A DNA stretch of 64,000 bases, from positions 20,001-84,000 of the forward strand of contig CAUYUJ010015015.1 of assembly GCA_963575745.1 (NCBI GenBank), read 5' to 3'. The DNA is from Prorocentrum cordatum (lineage: Eukaryota; Sar; Dinophyceae; Prorocentrales; Prorocentraceae). The position numbers were made by a program, and so were the translations under genes. Positions 21,678 to 32,204 of the stretch are shown piece after piece; the stretch's first letter is position 1, and each line of letters opens with the position of its first letter. A model generated the notes under the pieces. It ran no database searches, had not been told where the DNA came from, and saw only the letters and a list, made by a program, of their open reading frames with translations.

Positions 21678-22200
21678 ATCCTCCTCCTCCTCCTTCTCCT
21701 CCTCCTCTCCTCCCTCCTCCTCCCTCCAACTCCTCCTCTCTTCTCCTCCTCTCCTCCCTCCTCCTCATTCCTCCTCCTCTATCCTCCTCCTTCCTCCTCC
21801 TCCTTTCTCCTCCCTCCTCTCACGCCGCCTCCTTCTCCTCCTTCCTCCTCCTCCCGCCTCTCCTCATCTCCTCCCCCTCCTCCTCATCTCCTCCTCTTCC
21901 TTACCGCTCCTTGTGCTTCCTCCTCTCCCTTGTCCCTCCTCCTTCTCTTCTCCTTCCCCTCTCCTTTCTCCTCCCTCCCTCCATCACTCCCTCCTCCTCC
22001 TGTTCCTCCTCCTCCCTCCTCCCCCCCCTCCCCCCCCTCCTCCTCCTCCTCCTCCTTCTCCTCCTCCTCCTCCTCCTCCTCCTCCTCCTCCTCCTCCTCC
22101 TCCTCCTCCTCCTCCTCCTCCTATGCTTATTCTTAATATCATTCGTATTAGTAGTATTATTCGTGTTATTCTTAGCATTGTTAGTATTGTTATTTAATCG
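21678..22200 (+). repeat. (CCT)n array grading into ATT-rich tract
   Basis: Pyrimidine-only stretch of ~445 bp, cleanest at 22,030-22,124, followed by degenerate ATT/AGT triplets to about 22,196. Confidence 0.9.
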
Positions 22201-22249
22201 CTTCGCTCATTCCGCTGGCCCATATTGTCGCACCGTTGTGGGCTAGCCG

Positions 22250-22850
22250 AGTTTTGGGGGCCGTTTTGGGGCCTCTTGGGGCCTCTTTTGGGCCTCTTGG
22301 GCGCCTCTTGGGGCGTCTTGGGGGCCTCTTGGGGGCCTCTTGGGGCCTTTTTGGGGCCTCCTGGGCGCCTTCTGGGGCGGAGGGCTCGATTTTTCAGTTC
22401 TCGGTTCCCCTCTTGAGCCCCTCTTGGGCCCGTCTTGGGGCCTCTTGGTCCGTCTTGGGCGGCACTTGGGCCGTCTTGGGGGCCCTCCTGGGCCGTTCCG
22501 GGGCCGTCTTGGGAGCCTCGTGGGCCGTCTTGGAGCGGTCTTGGGGGCCTCTTGGGCCGTCTTGGAGCGTCCGGAAGCCGAAAAAGCCAGAACACAAAAA
22601 ACATAGAAAAAACCAATGAAAATCAACGATTTTGGCCTCTTGGGGCTCTCTTCGGAGGCCTCTTGGAAGGCTCTTGGGGCGTTTTGGAGGCCTCTTGGGC
22701 TGGCTTGGGGGCCTTTTGGGCCGTCTTGGGGTCATTTTCGGCGTCTTCGAGCGCTCTTTGGGCGTCTCGGGGGCCTCTTGGGCAGTCTTGGGGGCCTCTT
22801 GGGGCACTCTTGGCGCGCTCAGGGCGGCCTGAGAGGCCGCACCCAGAAGG
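22250..22850 (+). repeat. Family A minisatellite with one island
   Basis: CTCTTGGGGCC/GTCTTGGGGCC units. The island at about 22,566-22,640 (CCGGAAGCCGAAAAAGCC, AATGAAAATCAACGATTTTGG) is the reverse complement of those at 40.2, 40.6 and 41.0 kb. Confidence 0.8.
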
Positions 22851-23016
22851 AAAACCATCTCTGAGTTGAACCGGGCGGGACCTGGTCAGGCGGCGGGCGG
22901 GGTACTTTTCGCCGGGGGACCCCCAGGGGCCGCCCCGCGCGCGCGAACTAGTACAATACAATTGTTAACCAGTTACCGGAGATCTTAGCACGCCTCTGGC
23001 CCGTTGGGCCGGCGAA

Positions 23017-23105
23017 TTATTGTTATTATTTTTATCATTATTATTATTAATAGTATTATTATTATTAGTATTATTATTAGTACTATTAGTATTATTATTA
23101 TTCCC
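23017..23105 (+). repeat. (ATT)n microsatellite
   Basis: TTATTATTATT with TAG/TAC variants. Confidence 0.9.
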
Positions 23106-23204
23106 CATATCCTAAGGATTGGGGTTCTTGCTATTATTCTGACGCCTCCCACTCCTCCTCCTCCTTCTTCCTCCCGCCTCCCGCCTCCCTCCTCCCAATG
23201 ATAA

Positions 23205-23463
23205 TCACCAGATAAGACAAGACAAGATAAGATACTACAAGATAAGATAAGATAGCGCAAGATATGATAAGGTAAGATAAGATATATGGCAAGGTAGGAT
23301 AATATATAAGATAAGACAGCCTATGGAGTAATAAGATAAGACAAGATATGAAGCGATAAGATGAGTTGATATAAGATAAGCTAATACAAGATAGGAGATT
23401 TCAAGATAAGATAAGATAGAAGGTAATACAGGTAAGATAATATAGGACTCGATAAGATAAGAT
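23205..23463 (+). repeat. GATAA pentanucleotide minisatellite
   Basis: AAGATAAGATAAG-type units with decay, ~260 bp. A CACT-rich run follows to 23,525. Confidence 0.9.
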
Positions 23464-23526
23464 GAGACTCACTCTCACTCAGACTCACTCACAGTCACAT
23501 TCACTCACACTCACACTCTCTCATGA

Positions 23527-24600
23527 TCACAAAACGCTGCCAGGGGCATCATTTGGGAGCCCCAAGGGGGAGCCACCCTGGCTGATCACACGAGCCCGTT
23601 CGCGCCGATTTTGGTGGGACGTCTCAGCTAGAATTGCCGTTTGGCGCCCCCAACATGTATCTCTTGAGAGCCTCATGGTCGCAAAACGCTGCCAGGGGCA
23701 TCATTTGGGAGCCCCAAGGGGGAGCACCCTGGCTGATCTCACGAGCCCGTTCGCGCCGATTTTGGTGGGACGCCTCAGCTAGAATTGCCGTTTGGCCTCC
23801 CCAACATGTATCTCTTGAGAGCCTCATGGTCACAAAACGTTGCCAGGGGCATCATTTGGGAGCCCCAAGGGGGAGCCACCCTGGCTGATCTCACGAGCAC
23901 GTTCGCGCCGATTTTGGTGGGACGCCTCAGCTAGAATTGCCGTTTGGCGTCCCCAACATGTATCTCTTGAGAGCCTCATGGTCACAAAACGCTGCCAGGG
24001 GCATCATTTGGGAGGCCCAAGGGGGAGCCACCCTGGCTGATCTCACGAGCCCGTTCGCGCCGATTTTGGTGGGACGTCTCAGCTAAAATTGCCGTTTGGC
24101 CTCCCCAACATGTCTCTCTTGAGAGCCTCATGGTCACAAAACGCTGCCAGGGGCATCATTTGGGAGCCCCAAAGGGGAGCCACCCTGGCTGATCTCACGA
24201 GCCCGTTCGCGCCGATTTTGGTGGGACGCCTCAACTAGAATTGCCGCTTGGCCTCCCCAACATGTATCTCTTGAGAGCCCCATGGTCACAAAACGCTGCC
24301 AGGGGCATCATTTGGGAGCCCCAAGGGGGAGCCACCCTGGCTGATCTCACGAGCCCGTTCGCGCCGATTTTGGTGGGACGCCTCAGCTAGAATTGCCGTT
24401 TGGCGTCCCCAACATTTATCTCTTGAGAGCCTCATGGTCACAAAACGCTGCCAGGGGCATCATTTGGGAGCCCCAGGGGGGGTCCACCAGGGGCTTCATA
24501 GTCACCAAACGCTGCCAGGGGAAGCATTTTGGCTTCCCAAAGAGGAGTCGACCCGGGCCTCCTAGTCGCCAGACACTGCCAGGGGCACCATTGGGATTCA
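23527..24600 (+). repeat. 154-bp satellite array
   Basis: CAAAACGCTGCCAGGGGCAT recurs at about 153-bp spacing (23,529, 23,683, 23,834, 23,987, then 24,140, 24,290, 24,444), followed by two shortened ~65-bp units near 24,507 and 24,570. Each full unit ends with CCCCAACATGTATCTCTTGA. Divergence is low, so amplification is recent. Short frames cross units but are not conserved. Confidence 0.9.
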
Positions 24601-24697
24601 GACTCGCACCAGACTCACTCATACACAAGCTCACTCACACTCAGATTCATTTCTTCAGAGTCAGGCACACACAGACGTACCCATACTCAGACTCACC

Positions 24698-24797
24698 NNN
24701 NNNNNNNNNNNNNNNNNNNNNNNNNNNNNNNNNNNNNNNNNNNNNNNNNNNNNNNNNNNNNNNNNNNNNNNNNNNNNNNNNNNNNNNNNNNNNNNNN
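24698..24797. other. Assembly gap (100 N)
   Basis: Exactly 100 Ns between a CACT/CAGACT-rich run and a GA array. This is the usual placeholder for a gap of unknown size, so distances and orientation across it are unproven. Confidence 0.99.
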
Positions 24798-24876
24798 GAG
24801 AGAGAGAGCAGAGAGAGAGAGAGAGCGGGAGAGAGCGAGGGAGAGCGAGAGAGAGCGAGAGAGAGCGAGTGAGAGC

Positions 24877-24913
<37 letters not shown>

Positions 24914-25365
24914 CGACAGAGAGCGAGAGAGAGCAAGAGAGAGCGAGAGAACGAAAGAGAGAGAGAGAGAGAGAGAAGAGAGAGAGAGATAGAGAGAGAA
25001 AGAGAGAGAGAGAGAGAGATAGAGAGAGAGAGAGAAGAGAAGAGAAGAGAAGAGAAGAGAAGAGAAGAGAAGAGAAGAGAAGAGAAGAGAGAGAGCGAGA
25101 GAGAGAGAGCGAGAGAGGGAGAGTGAGAGAGAGAGGAGAGAGCAGAGAGATAATAGAGAGAAGAGAGAGGAGAGAGAGAGAGAGAGAGGCAGAGAGAGAG
25201 AGGCACAGAGAGAGAGGCAGAGAGAGAGAGAGAGAGGCAGAGAGAGAGAGGCAGAGAGAGAGGCAGAGAGAGAAAGAGAGGCAGGGAAAGAGAGGCAGAG
25301 ACAGAGAGAGGGCAGAGAGAGAGAGAGAGAGACAGAGAGAGCAGAGAGAGAGAGAGAGAGGCAGC
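24798..25365 (+). repeat. (GA)n homopurine array
   Basis: About 570 bp of GA with GAGC, AGAGAAG and GGCAGA variants. Poly-Arg/Glu and Ser/Leu frames are artefacts. Confidence 0.95.
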
Positions 25366-25459
25366 TCAGTCACACTTAAATCCAGATTCGTCCTCACCGA
25401 GCCCCACCACCAAGGGGGCGCCAGCAAGGAGATGCACATATGGGGATCCCCACGCAGTG

Positions 25460-25628
25460 AATAATAATTATTATTATTATTATGATTATGATTATTAGTA
25501 TTATGATTATTATTGTTCTTCTAATTATTATCATTATTATTACTATTATTATCATTATCATTATTATTATTAGTAATAATAAAATCCTTGTTCTTATGAT
25601 TATTCTTTTGTCATTATTATTATTATAT
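25460..25628 (+). repeat. (ATT)n microsatellite
   Basis: ATT/ATG/AAT triplets, ~170 bp, directly abutting the first 466-bp direct repeat. Confidence 0.9.
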
Positions 25629-26093
25629 TTTCCCGCCTGCCCCGAGTGCAGCGCGCCGCCGCGCGCTGCCGCGACACGCCGGCGTCCACCCTGATAGCCG
25701 GCAGCCGTGCGAGCTCGGCTCATGCGTCCAAGATGGCATTCTGCCCCGTAGCGTTCCTCAGGAGCGTTCCGTGGAGCGCGCCGGAGGTCGTGCCAGCCAA
25801 GCTCAAGAGCCCTCAGGCGGCACGCTCCCGCTAGCTCGGCTCAGGAGCCGCCGCCACCAGGGCGCCGGGTAAGGACCCTGCCCAGTTCTGACCACAGGTG
25901 GTCGCGCCAGCTAGGCTCAGGAGCCCCAGGTGCGGGTAAGGACCCTGCGTCCCCGCTTTCGCCTGCGAGGCCGAGCCCTCAAGAGGACCCCAAGGGACCA
26001 CCCGGAATGAGCCACTCAGGAGTGACACACAACGGTGGGACCCAACACGAAGCCTAGGAATCAGGACTCCCAGACAACGTGGCGCGCAGGTGG
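25628..26093 (+). repeat. 466-bp direct repeat, copy 1
   Basis: From TATTTTCCCGCCTGCCC to ACGTGGCGCGCAGGTGG. Over 95% identical by eye to 26,200-26,667. It lies beyond the 3' end of the recombinase frame. Confidence 0.9.
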
Positions 26094-26199
26094 AGGCGGG
26101 GCGGAGGCGGAGCAAATGGCTGCGGCGCGCACGCGCGGTGGCAAGAGCTGGAAAGATAATGCTGTGTGGGTCATGCTTCGCTCCCCCACCCAAGTCAAA

Positions 26200-26667
26200 T
26201 ATTTTCCAGCCTGCCCTGAGTGCAGTGCGCCGCCGCGCGCTGCCGCGACACGCCGGCGTCCACCCTGATAGCCGGCAGCCGTGCGAGCTCGGCTCATGCG
26301 TCCAAAATGGTATTCTCCCCCGTAGCATTCCTCAGGAGCGTTCCGTGGAGTGCGCCGGAGGTCGTACCAGCCAAGCTCAAGAGCCCTCAGGCGGCACGCT
26401 CCCGCTAGCTCGGCTCAGGAGCCGCCGCCACCAGGGCGCCGGGTAAGGACCCTGCCCAGTTCTGACCACAGGTGGTCGCGCCAGCTAGGCTCAGGAGCCC
26501 CAGGTGCGGGTAAGGACCCCGCGTCCCCGCTTTCGCCTGCGAGGCCGAGCCCTCCAGAGGACCCCAAGGGACCACCCGGAATGAGCCACTCAGGAGTGAC
26601 ACACAACGGCGGGACCCAACACGAAGCCTAGGAATCAGGACTCCCAGACAACGTGGCACGCAGGTGG
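26200..26667 (+). repeat. 468-bp direct repeat, copy 2
   Basis: Second copy, 573 bp from the first with 107 bp between them. It ends about 80 bp from the recombinase stop. In Ngaro/PAT elements, split direct repeats lie downstream of the last ORF. A simple local duplication is equally possible. Confidence 0.9.
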
Positions 26668-26744
26668 CGCCGCCTAAGGCACATCCCGCTCCCCCCACCC
26701 GCCTCCCCTAGCAGCGGCGGCGGCGGCGCCACCCAACTTTCGGG

Positions 26745-27730
26745 CTAGGAGCGGGCGGGGAGGGAGAGGAGGGTAGGCAAGGCAAGGAGGACTTTGGTCA
26801 ACCGCTCCTGCCCCCATTGTGGAAGCGAGGATCGAGCTACATCTGCCGTGGCTGCGTCGATGTACTGCTTCGCCGTGCGAGCCTGCTGCCATCGCCCCAG
26901 CGCCTGAGTCGCGCCGTAGCTCTGGTACCCGACGAAATGCCAGCTCGCAGCGCCGCGACGCACGCAGCACGGCGTCAACCGATCGTGCCTGAAACCGAAC
27001 TTCCCGCTGTAGTGCACCAGGCGGGCTTCCAAAGCCCGCCAACCCCCCTGCAAAATAACATCCTCCGGGGGCAACATGGCGAGAGCGGCTTTGATGAATT
27101 TCAGTACACCCCTGTCGAAAATTTGGACGTGCTCGTCTTCGTTGTTCCTCTTCCCTGTTTTGGTATCTTTCAAAGTTAAGACACACATGCCCGGAACGTC
27201 GAAGAAAGCGAAGTCCATGGGCCGCAATATGTGCATCTCGCTGGACCTTAACAGGCCGAGGAAGCCTATGAGAAGCACAACAGCGAACCGGTAGTCCTCC
27301 GCCAGTATGGCCGCGCCTGCAAGGCCCTGCGCGAGCTCATAATGAAGAGGTACAGCTCTGACACGATGAACAGCCCGACGCCAATTGCGCATGTACAGCT
27401 CCGATATAAGTCCAGGTGCCGCCGGCACTGCGGGAACAACCGCTTGAGCCCAGAAATGGCATCATTCCCATAGTTCAAGGGCATGTCGTCCTGGTAGAGG
27501 TGGTTGATGTATTCGCTGAGCTCGTAATCAAGCTCCGACAGGGTGTTTGGCAAGGGAGTGGAAAACTCATGCAAGAACTGGAAGAATATATGGACTTCTT
27601 TTCGGTAGCGATGCAAAGTGCCTGTTTGAACGCCTTCGTACTTTACGTGCTTCCTCGGCTTCAGCGGGGCTCTGTGGCGTTTACGCGCTCCCATGGGCAC
27701 GCTCATAGACCCGGCTGGGGTTGTCCGCAT
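26745..27730 (-). pseudogene. Tyrosine recombinase of DIRS-like element, frameshifted
   Basis: Two overlapping minus frames make one protein. 27,730-27,425 encodes the N-terminal SAM-like domain (YRKEVHIFFQFL; ELDYELSEYINHLY). 27,428-26,745 encodes the catalytic domain. In the 227-residue second frame the expected residues are Arg61 (LLRSSEM), Lys93 (DTKTGK), Arg157 (CCVRRGAAS), Trp180 (LGRW) and nucleophile Tyr189 (AKQYID). The position before VRRG that is normally His (TPHxxR) is Cys154. A one-base loss or two-base gain near 27,425 (LFPQ) breaks the frame. The start overlaps the RNase H frame by ~50 bp, as in DIRS elements. The enzyme would integrate the element's circular DNA; this copy is unlikely to work. 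Confidence 0.75.
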
Positions 27731-29785
27731 AATTCCACCCGCTGATTGTCCAGAGGGGGTGCACGTAGTTGTCGCAGGCGAGACAATAGGCAGAAAACCG
27801 CCGACAGAGACGGTTGAGGGCCCTGCTGCTGGTCCGGCCCTTCGTTACAATGCACGCTACCACACGGCTGTCGAAAACATGCCACATCCGAAGAGAATGA
27901 AAGTCCTTTGAATTAGTATGAGATCTGTACCAGTTGAAACATGCAACAAATTCCAAAATATTGATATGCTGAGGCGATGCCCACTTGTAGAATGGGGTCG
28001 CTTCCCACTCCCAAGCGAACGCCGGGTACGGGAGCTCCTGGGTGGAGTCGTCGCGAAGCACCTGGCTGCGCAGGATGGCGTCGCTGCCCCGGCTGTCTGC
28101 CGCCGCCAGCAGAGCTGCAAAATGCGCTCGTTCTTGCCCAGGCCGCATTGTTCGAAGGAGCTTGAGAACCCCATCTTTGATGCACTGGTGGACGCATGGG
28201 TCGCTGACCGTGCCCTTGCCTGAGATGATCCCACCTGAAACCCACGCTTCCTGGGCAGCCGGGGCAGCAGGCACGACCTGGAGCTGCCACTTCCGAGTGG
28301 CAGCGGCGACGGCGCTGCCATACGCAATGCGGATCTCCGGCGGATAAGCTGCTTCACAGTCGGGCGCCGCCTGTGAGGCGTGCCCTGAAAAGGTAAGCTC
28401 TTGTAGCGCCCGGTGAACGTGCGAGGAGTTATGCAAAAACGCCACGCCCTCGCACCACGGAGTGTTCCACGACTCGACGTGCACCACTGTGAAAAATACA
28501 CCCGGCAAGCTGCGGAGGTGCACCGCCAGACGGGCAGAACACATAGGGCTGTGAAGCGGGTGCTCGAGGACTGCGAAGCCCCAGTTTTTGACCCGCCACT
28601 CGAGACGACGGAGGGCCTCCGAGAACAGCGCGTCGATGTCCTCGCACGTGCTGCTGCGACGTTCCTGGGGCGAGTCCCGCAATAGGCGACCGAATCCCCA
28701 GTGCTCGAAAGCGCAATGGGCGTCGTCGAAGAGCACGGCTGCGGCCACGAGGCTGCTGCCGATGCCGGGCGCGCCGATCTTCGTGTCCAAGGGCGGAAGG
28801 ACGGCGGTGCCGTTGCAGGCCACCTGCCAGGTGAGCTCGGCACCTGCGCCCGGGCCAGCCTCGCCGAACAGTGGAAGAGGGAGGTCCCACGCGTCGCACT
28901 GCTGACCACGGTGTGCCACCATGCACGCGACGCGGCAAGCTCTGGCTCCGCACGTGGCCGGGCACGGCGACCACGAACCGAGATGCGGCGAAGCGCCCCC
29001 GCACCAGGAGCAACTCCCACTCGGTAGCTTGAGACACTCTTCGGTGAGGCGGGCCTCCCAAGCCTCGTGGCGCTCACCAGCCAGGGGGGCGAGGTGACGG
29101 TGGAAACGCCGAGCTTCTGCTGCTCCGCCGCCGGCCAGGGACGCGTCCGAGCAGGAGATGCCCTGACGCAGCGGCGCCCGCAAATTTGTGTAGCACAGCG
29201 GGAGCAACGCGACGAAGGTAAGGACCTCGTCGATGACAGCCGCAGGCGGCTCTCGCGGAGGCGCTGCCTGCGCCGGCCTCTCCGCCGGGCCGTTCTGGCA
29301 CCCTTCGATGTGGCGGAATATCTCTTCCAGCACAGCGAAGGTTGGCCTGCGGAAGCCGGCGGCGAAGCATGCAAGGCCGGCCCAGTGTTGGGTCGCCGCC
29401 TGGGACCACCGAGGAATTCCTAGCAGAGCGACAGTGCGAGCTAACATCTTAAAGCTCTTCGCCCTGGAGTGGCCCAAAAATCCGGCTACCCCGTCGAGCT
29501 CCCCGCCGAGGATGACGCCAGAAGTGGCCAACAGAAGCTGCTTGCTCGCGTTCAGGGGGAGGCCTAGCTCCGCGGCAACCTCCACAAACTTGCGATGCTC
29601 GTTCGACTCGAGGAACCCGTGGTCCTGCAGCTTCTCGGTAATGTGCTTGACCTTGCGGATGTAGTCAAACCCGTCCATGCATACGACGGCTACGTTCTGG
29701 GGTGGCAGCCTCTGCTGGCGGTTGAGCTCCTCGCGGCGGTCTGCTTCCACCAAGTTGGGGTGCTCAACCCGAAGGCTGCCTGGCC
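27681..29785 (-). CDS. RT (C-terminal half) and RNase H of DIRS-like element, partial
   Basis: Continuous open frame running leftward. It starts mid-RT: the active-site strand reads VCMDGFDYI, where DIRS-type RTs have a YxDN/YxDD motif. RT thumb/connection sequence follows (FLGHSRAKSF, LGIPRWSQA). A ~400-residue linker contains a Cys-rich stretch (SCSWCGG, CPATCGARAC). The RNase H is at the end: QHINILE (Glu), HVFDSRV (Asp), then WNYADNPSR (Asp) about 15 residues from the stop. The frame stays open further upstream to 30,434, but that part is antisense to the SR-rich Gag and is not real. RT motifs before the active site are absent here; they lie at 32,205-33,000 on the other strand. Confidence 0.7.
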
Positions 29786-30590
29786 GCATTTCGCGGCCGC
29801 GAAGTGGCTCAAGGACGACGGCTTCAAGGAGGCCGCGGCCCTCACCAAGGCCGCCCTCAGGAAGGCCACGGAGGACGACGGGGAGGACGACCAGAACACC
29901 GGCAGGAAGGACGGCGAGAACAACGGCAAGGGCGACTACAAGGACAAGGAGAAGGACGACCACAAGGGGGACGGCCGGAGACCTCAGCTGACCCGCCCGC
30001 CAGCGGGGCAGGTTGACGCTGGCTTGGCCGCCCTGCGCGACGAGCTGGAGCAGCCGGGCGGCGAGGACAAGGCTGGCGGCCGGGCGCGGGACCGCGGCAG
30101 GAGCCCCGGGCGCGCGCGCAGCTCTGGGCGCGAGCGGGACCCGCCCTACCGGCAGCGCCTCAGCTTTGGGAGCCACGGAGGCGCCGGCCGCCGGCCGGGC
30201 CGGAGCCCGAGCCGCCCGCGCCGCGCCCAGCTCACCCGGGGGCGCGAGAGCGGAGGCGAAAGCAAGGACGAACGCCGGCGCAGCCGGAGCCGCGGCCAGG
30301 CCAGCGGAAACCCGCGGCGCTCCCGGGACGAGCGCGCAGGGGGCGAGCGCCCTCGCAGCCGGAGCCGTGGCCAGCGCGGCGAGAGCCCGCGGCGCCCGGG
30401 GGACGAGCGCGCCGGGGACGAGCGCCAGGGCCACGCCCGCAGCCGCAGCAGGCGCGGCGGACGGCGCCCCTCGAGGAGCGACCGCCGCCGCCGCAGCAGC
30501 TCGGGCGACCGCTGGCGGAGGCAGCGGGGGCGCTCGGGCAGCGACGATTCCGACCGGTCGGTTCTTCGCCTCGCCTCGTCGTCAAGGAGA
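29780..30590 (+). CDS. Gag-like N-terminal region, SR/RD-rich
   Basis: Begins around PHFAAAKWLKDDGFKEAAAL, followed by an acidic-basic stretch (EDDGEDDQN, DYKDKEKDDHKGD). Then come ~170 residues dense in Arg-Ser and Arg-Asp (RSRSRGQ, GRSPGRARSSGRERD). It is in the reading frame that starts upstream at 29,595, but residues before about 29,780 are antisense to RT. The frame changes near 30,580 to join the Gag core, so there is at least one indel. Arg-rich tracts of this kind precede the Gag-like core in dinoflagellate retroelements; an RNA-binding role is inferred. Confidence 0.55.
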
Positions 30591-31114
30591 TGGAGGATCG
30601 CTCGGGGCGCGGCGGCGAGGCGCAGCACTGGGGCCCGTTGGACACTCCAGCGTCCGCGAAGAGCTACTACGTCCAGTTCTTGCAGCCGACCGGCCTCAAG
30701 ATCCGCAACGCCAGGGAGATGCTGACGGTAGCCACGTGCCTCGACTACCTCGCTCTCGGGAAGCACCGGAAGGCGGCGGACGTCCTGGCCCAGAGGCTGG
30801 GGGCGCTGGAGCTCGCGCACAAGACCAGCTCTTGGGAGAAGGCGCAGTACGTGGAGCTGATCGAGCCCCTGGACTCGGCGATCGTGGACAAGGAGATGGA
30901 GCTCGTAGCGGTCGAGGAGGCGAAGCTACAGAGCAGGCTCTTCTCGAAAGGGCCCAACTACTCCGACAACGGCTGGAGCTCGCACGCGAAGGCTGGGGGA
31001 AAAGGAAAGGGCGACCCCTGGACAGGGGGCTACTACCGGAACGAGGACGGCGCGCAGAAGGGCAAGAAGGGCAAGGGCAAGGACGGCAAGCAGGGGCGCG
31101 GCAAGGGCCCCTGA
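30590..31114 (+). CDS. Gag-like core of DIRS-like element
   Basis: 174 codons from MEDRSGRG. Residues ~20-110 form an all-helical block (YYVQFLQPTGLKIRNAREM, LDYLALGKHRKAADVLAQR, LGALELAHKTSSWEKAQYVE) like the conserved 'NAREM ... D.LAQR..ALE ... W..A...EL' region of dinoflagellate retroelement Gag-like proteins. The tail is Gly/Lys-rich (KGKKGKGKDGK) and ends GKGP. There is no zinc knuckle. Presumed to coat element RNA. The real start may lie upstream, because the frame is open and similar sequence continues (RLVVKEMEDR). Confidence 0.65.
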   Translation: MEDRSGRGGEAQHWGPLDTPASAKSYYVQFLQPTGLKIRNAREMLTVATCLDYLALGKHRKAADVLAQRLGALELAHKTSSWEKAQYVELIEPLDSAIVDKEMELVAVEEAKLQSRLFSKGPNYSDNGWSSHAKAGGKGKGDPWTGGYYRNEDGAQKGKKGKGKDGKQGRGKGP

Positions 31115-31510
31115 GCGCCGGAGCGGCGGGGCCAGGGGGGCTGGCTTCTTGGCAGCGCCAGCTCCGCGAGGCAGCCGCCAGCTGCGAGACGGGGGCCGAC
31201 GCCGGCGCACTTCTCGCCGCTTTCGCCCGGGAGTCTCCGACCCGTTTTGGGCAGTTTGCCCGGAGGCTGAGCGAGTCGACAAAAGAGCTGCAGCTTTGCC
31301 AGGGGGGTGGGGAGCAGGAGGGTCTCGGAGGCCATGCGTACGAGCGTGAACACGTGGGTTTTCCAGCCTGCCCCGCCTTCGGCACCTCGCCGGGCGGCCC
31401 CGGGGCTCTCCTACCCATCAGCCCTGAGGCGGCCGAGGCTCAGCTCGAAGCGCTCGCGTCGGAGGAACCGGCCCAGGCGCAGCGGCACTTCGTCGCTCCT
31501 GCGACGAAGT
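31115..31510 (+). pseudogene. Gag-to-RT linker, different frame
   Basis: After the Gag stop, another + frame reads LASWQRQLREAAASCETG, ALLAAFARESPTRFG and QFARRLSESTKELQ. It resembles the helical region usually found between Gag and RT in these elements. Near 31,515 it runs into a GGA array. Confidence 0.45.
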
Positions 31511-31514
31511 GCCG

Positions 31515-31700
31515 AGAGGGGATGCGGGGAGGGGAGGAGGAGGAGGCATGGAGGCATGGAGGCATTCAGGAGGAGGAGGAGGAGGAGGAGGACAAGGAGG
31601 AGGAGGAGGAGGAGGAGGAAGGAGGAGGAGGAGGAGGAGGAGGAGGAGGAGGAGGAGGAGGAGGAGGAGGAGGAAGACGAGGAGGAGGAGGAGGAGGATG
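31515..31700 (+). repeat. (GGA)n array inside the DIRS-like element
   Basis: Homopurine GGA/GGC run interrupting the coding region. Confidence 0.95.
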
Positions 31701-31845
31701 CCGTGAGCTTCTTGGCCTGCGCTGGGGGGTCGGCAGCGCCCGTGTGCACCGAGCGCAGGCCGGAGCTGTTACCAGCTCCACGGCTCGTGGTCCAGCACGT
31801 CGCGGAATCCGTGGGCGTGGCTTAATGTGGGATGCACAAAGACGT

Positions 31846-32024
31846 ACTAGTACTATATGTCATCCTTGGACGCGCGCGTCCGACCTGAACATATAGTATA
31901 CCCATCTTGTAGTATATCGTTTCCCGAGCGGTGTGGCCAGAATGCGCCCGCCACAACGCATATACTATAAGATTCCTCGGTGCGCGCGTCGCCCCTGGGA
32001 GGGCGACGCACATATAGTATAAGT
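31846..32024. mobile_element. MITE of ~179 bp, TACTATATGT ends, copy 1
   Basis: Inverted ends ACTAGTACTATATGT and ACATATAGTATAAGT. The interior matches 33,966-34,143 throughout (TCCCGAGCG.YGTGGCC, GCCCGCCACRACGC). Confidence 0.8.
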
Positions 32025-32044
32025 ATGTTGGGGTGTTGCCGATA

Positions 32045-32193
32045 ATGGGGGGGGTCATAAATGGGGGGGTCAAAAAAGGTCCCCTTTCGTGCCCCTTTCG
32101 GGCCCCTCTGGAGCCCCAGGGGGCTCGTTTAGGTACCGTTTGGGTACCTTTTCGGACCACCCTCGCCCCCCCCCCCATTTATGACCCCCCCAT
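32045..32193. mobile_element. 149-bp MITE with TA target duplication
   Basis: The left end ATGGGGGG..TCATAAATGGGGGGG and the right CCCCCCATTTATGA..CCCCCCAT are near-perfect inverted repeats of ~24 bp. TA flanks both ends (32,043-32,044 and 32,194-32,195), as in Tc1/mariner-type insertions. It sits directly beside the previous MITE, inside the retroelement. Confidence 0.8.
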
Positions 32194-32204
32194 TACGCAA
32201 CGCC

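Noticed and set aside
24393-25464. Frames running through the N gap
   Set aside because: Translation across Ns is meaningless, and the right side is a GA repeat.
30146-30820. Minus-strand frames opposite the SR-rich Gag
   Set aside because: Antisense of an Arg/Ser-rich region; the + strand has the recognisable Gag pattern.
31359-31380. TTTTCCAGCCTGCCC shared by 26,204 and 31,365 as an element terminus
   Set aside because: Only 15 bp in GC-rich DNA and no further alignment; could be chance.
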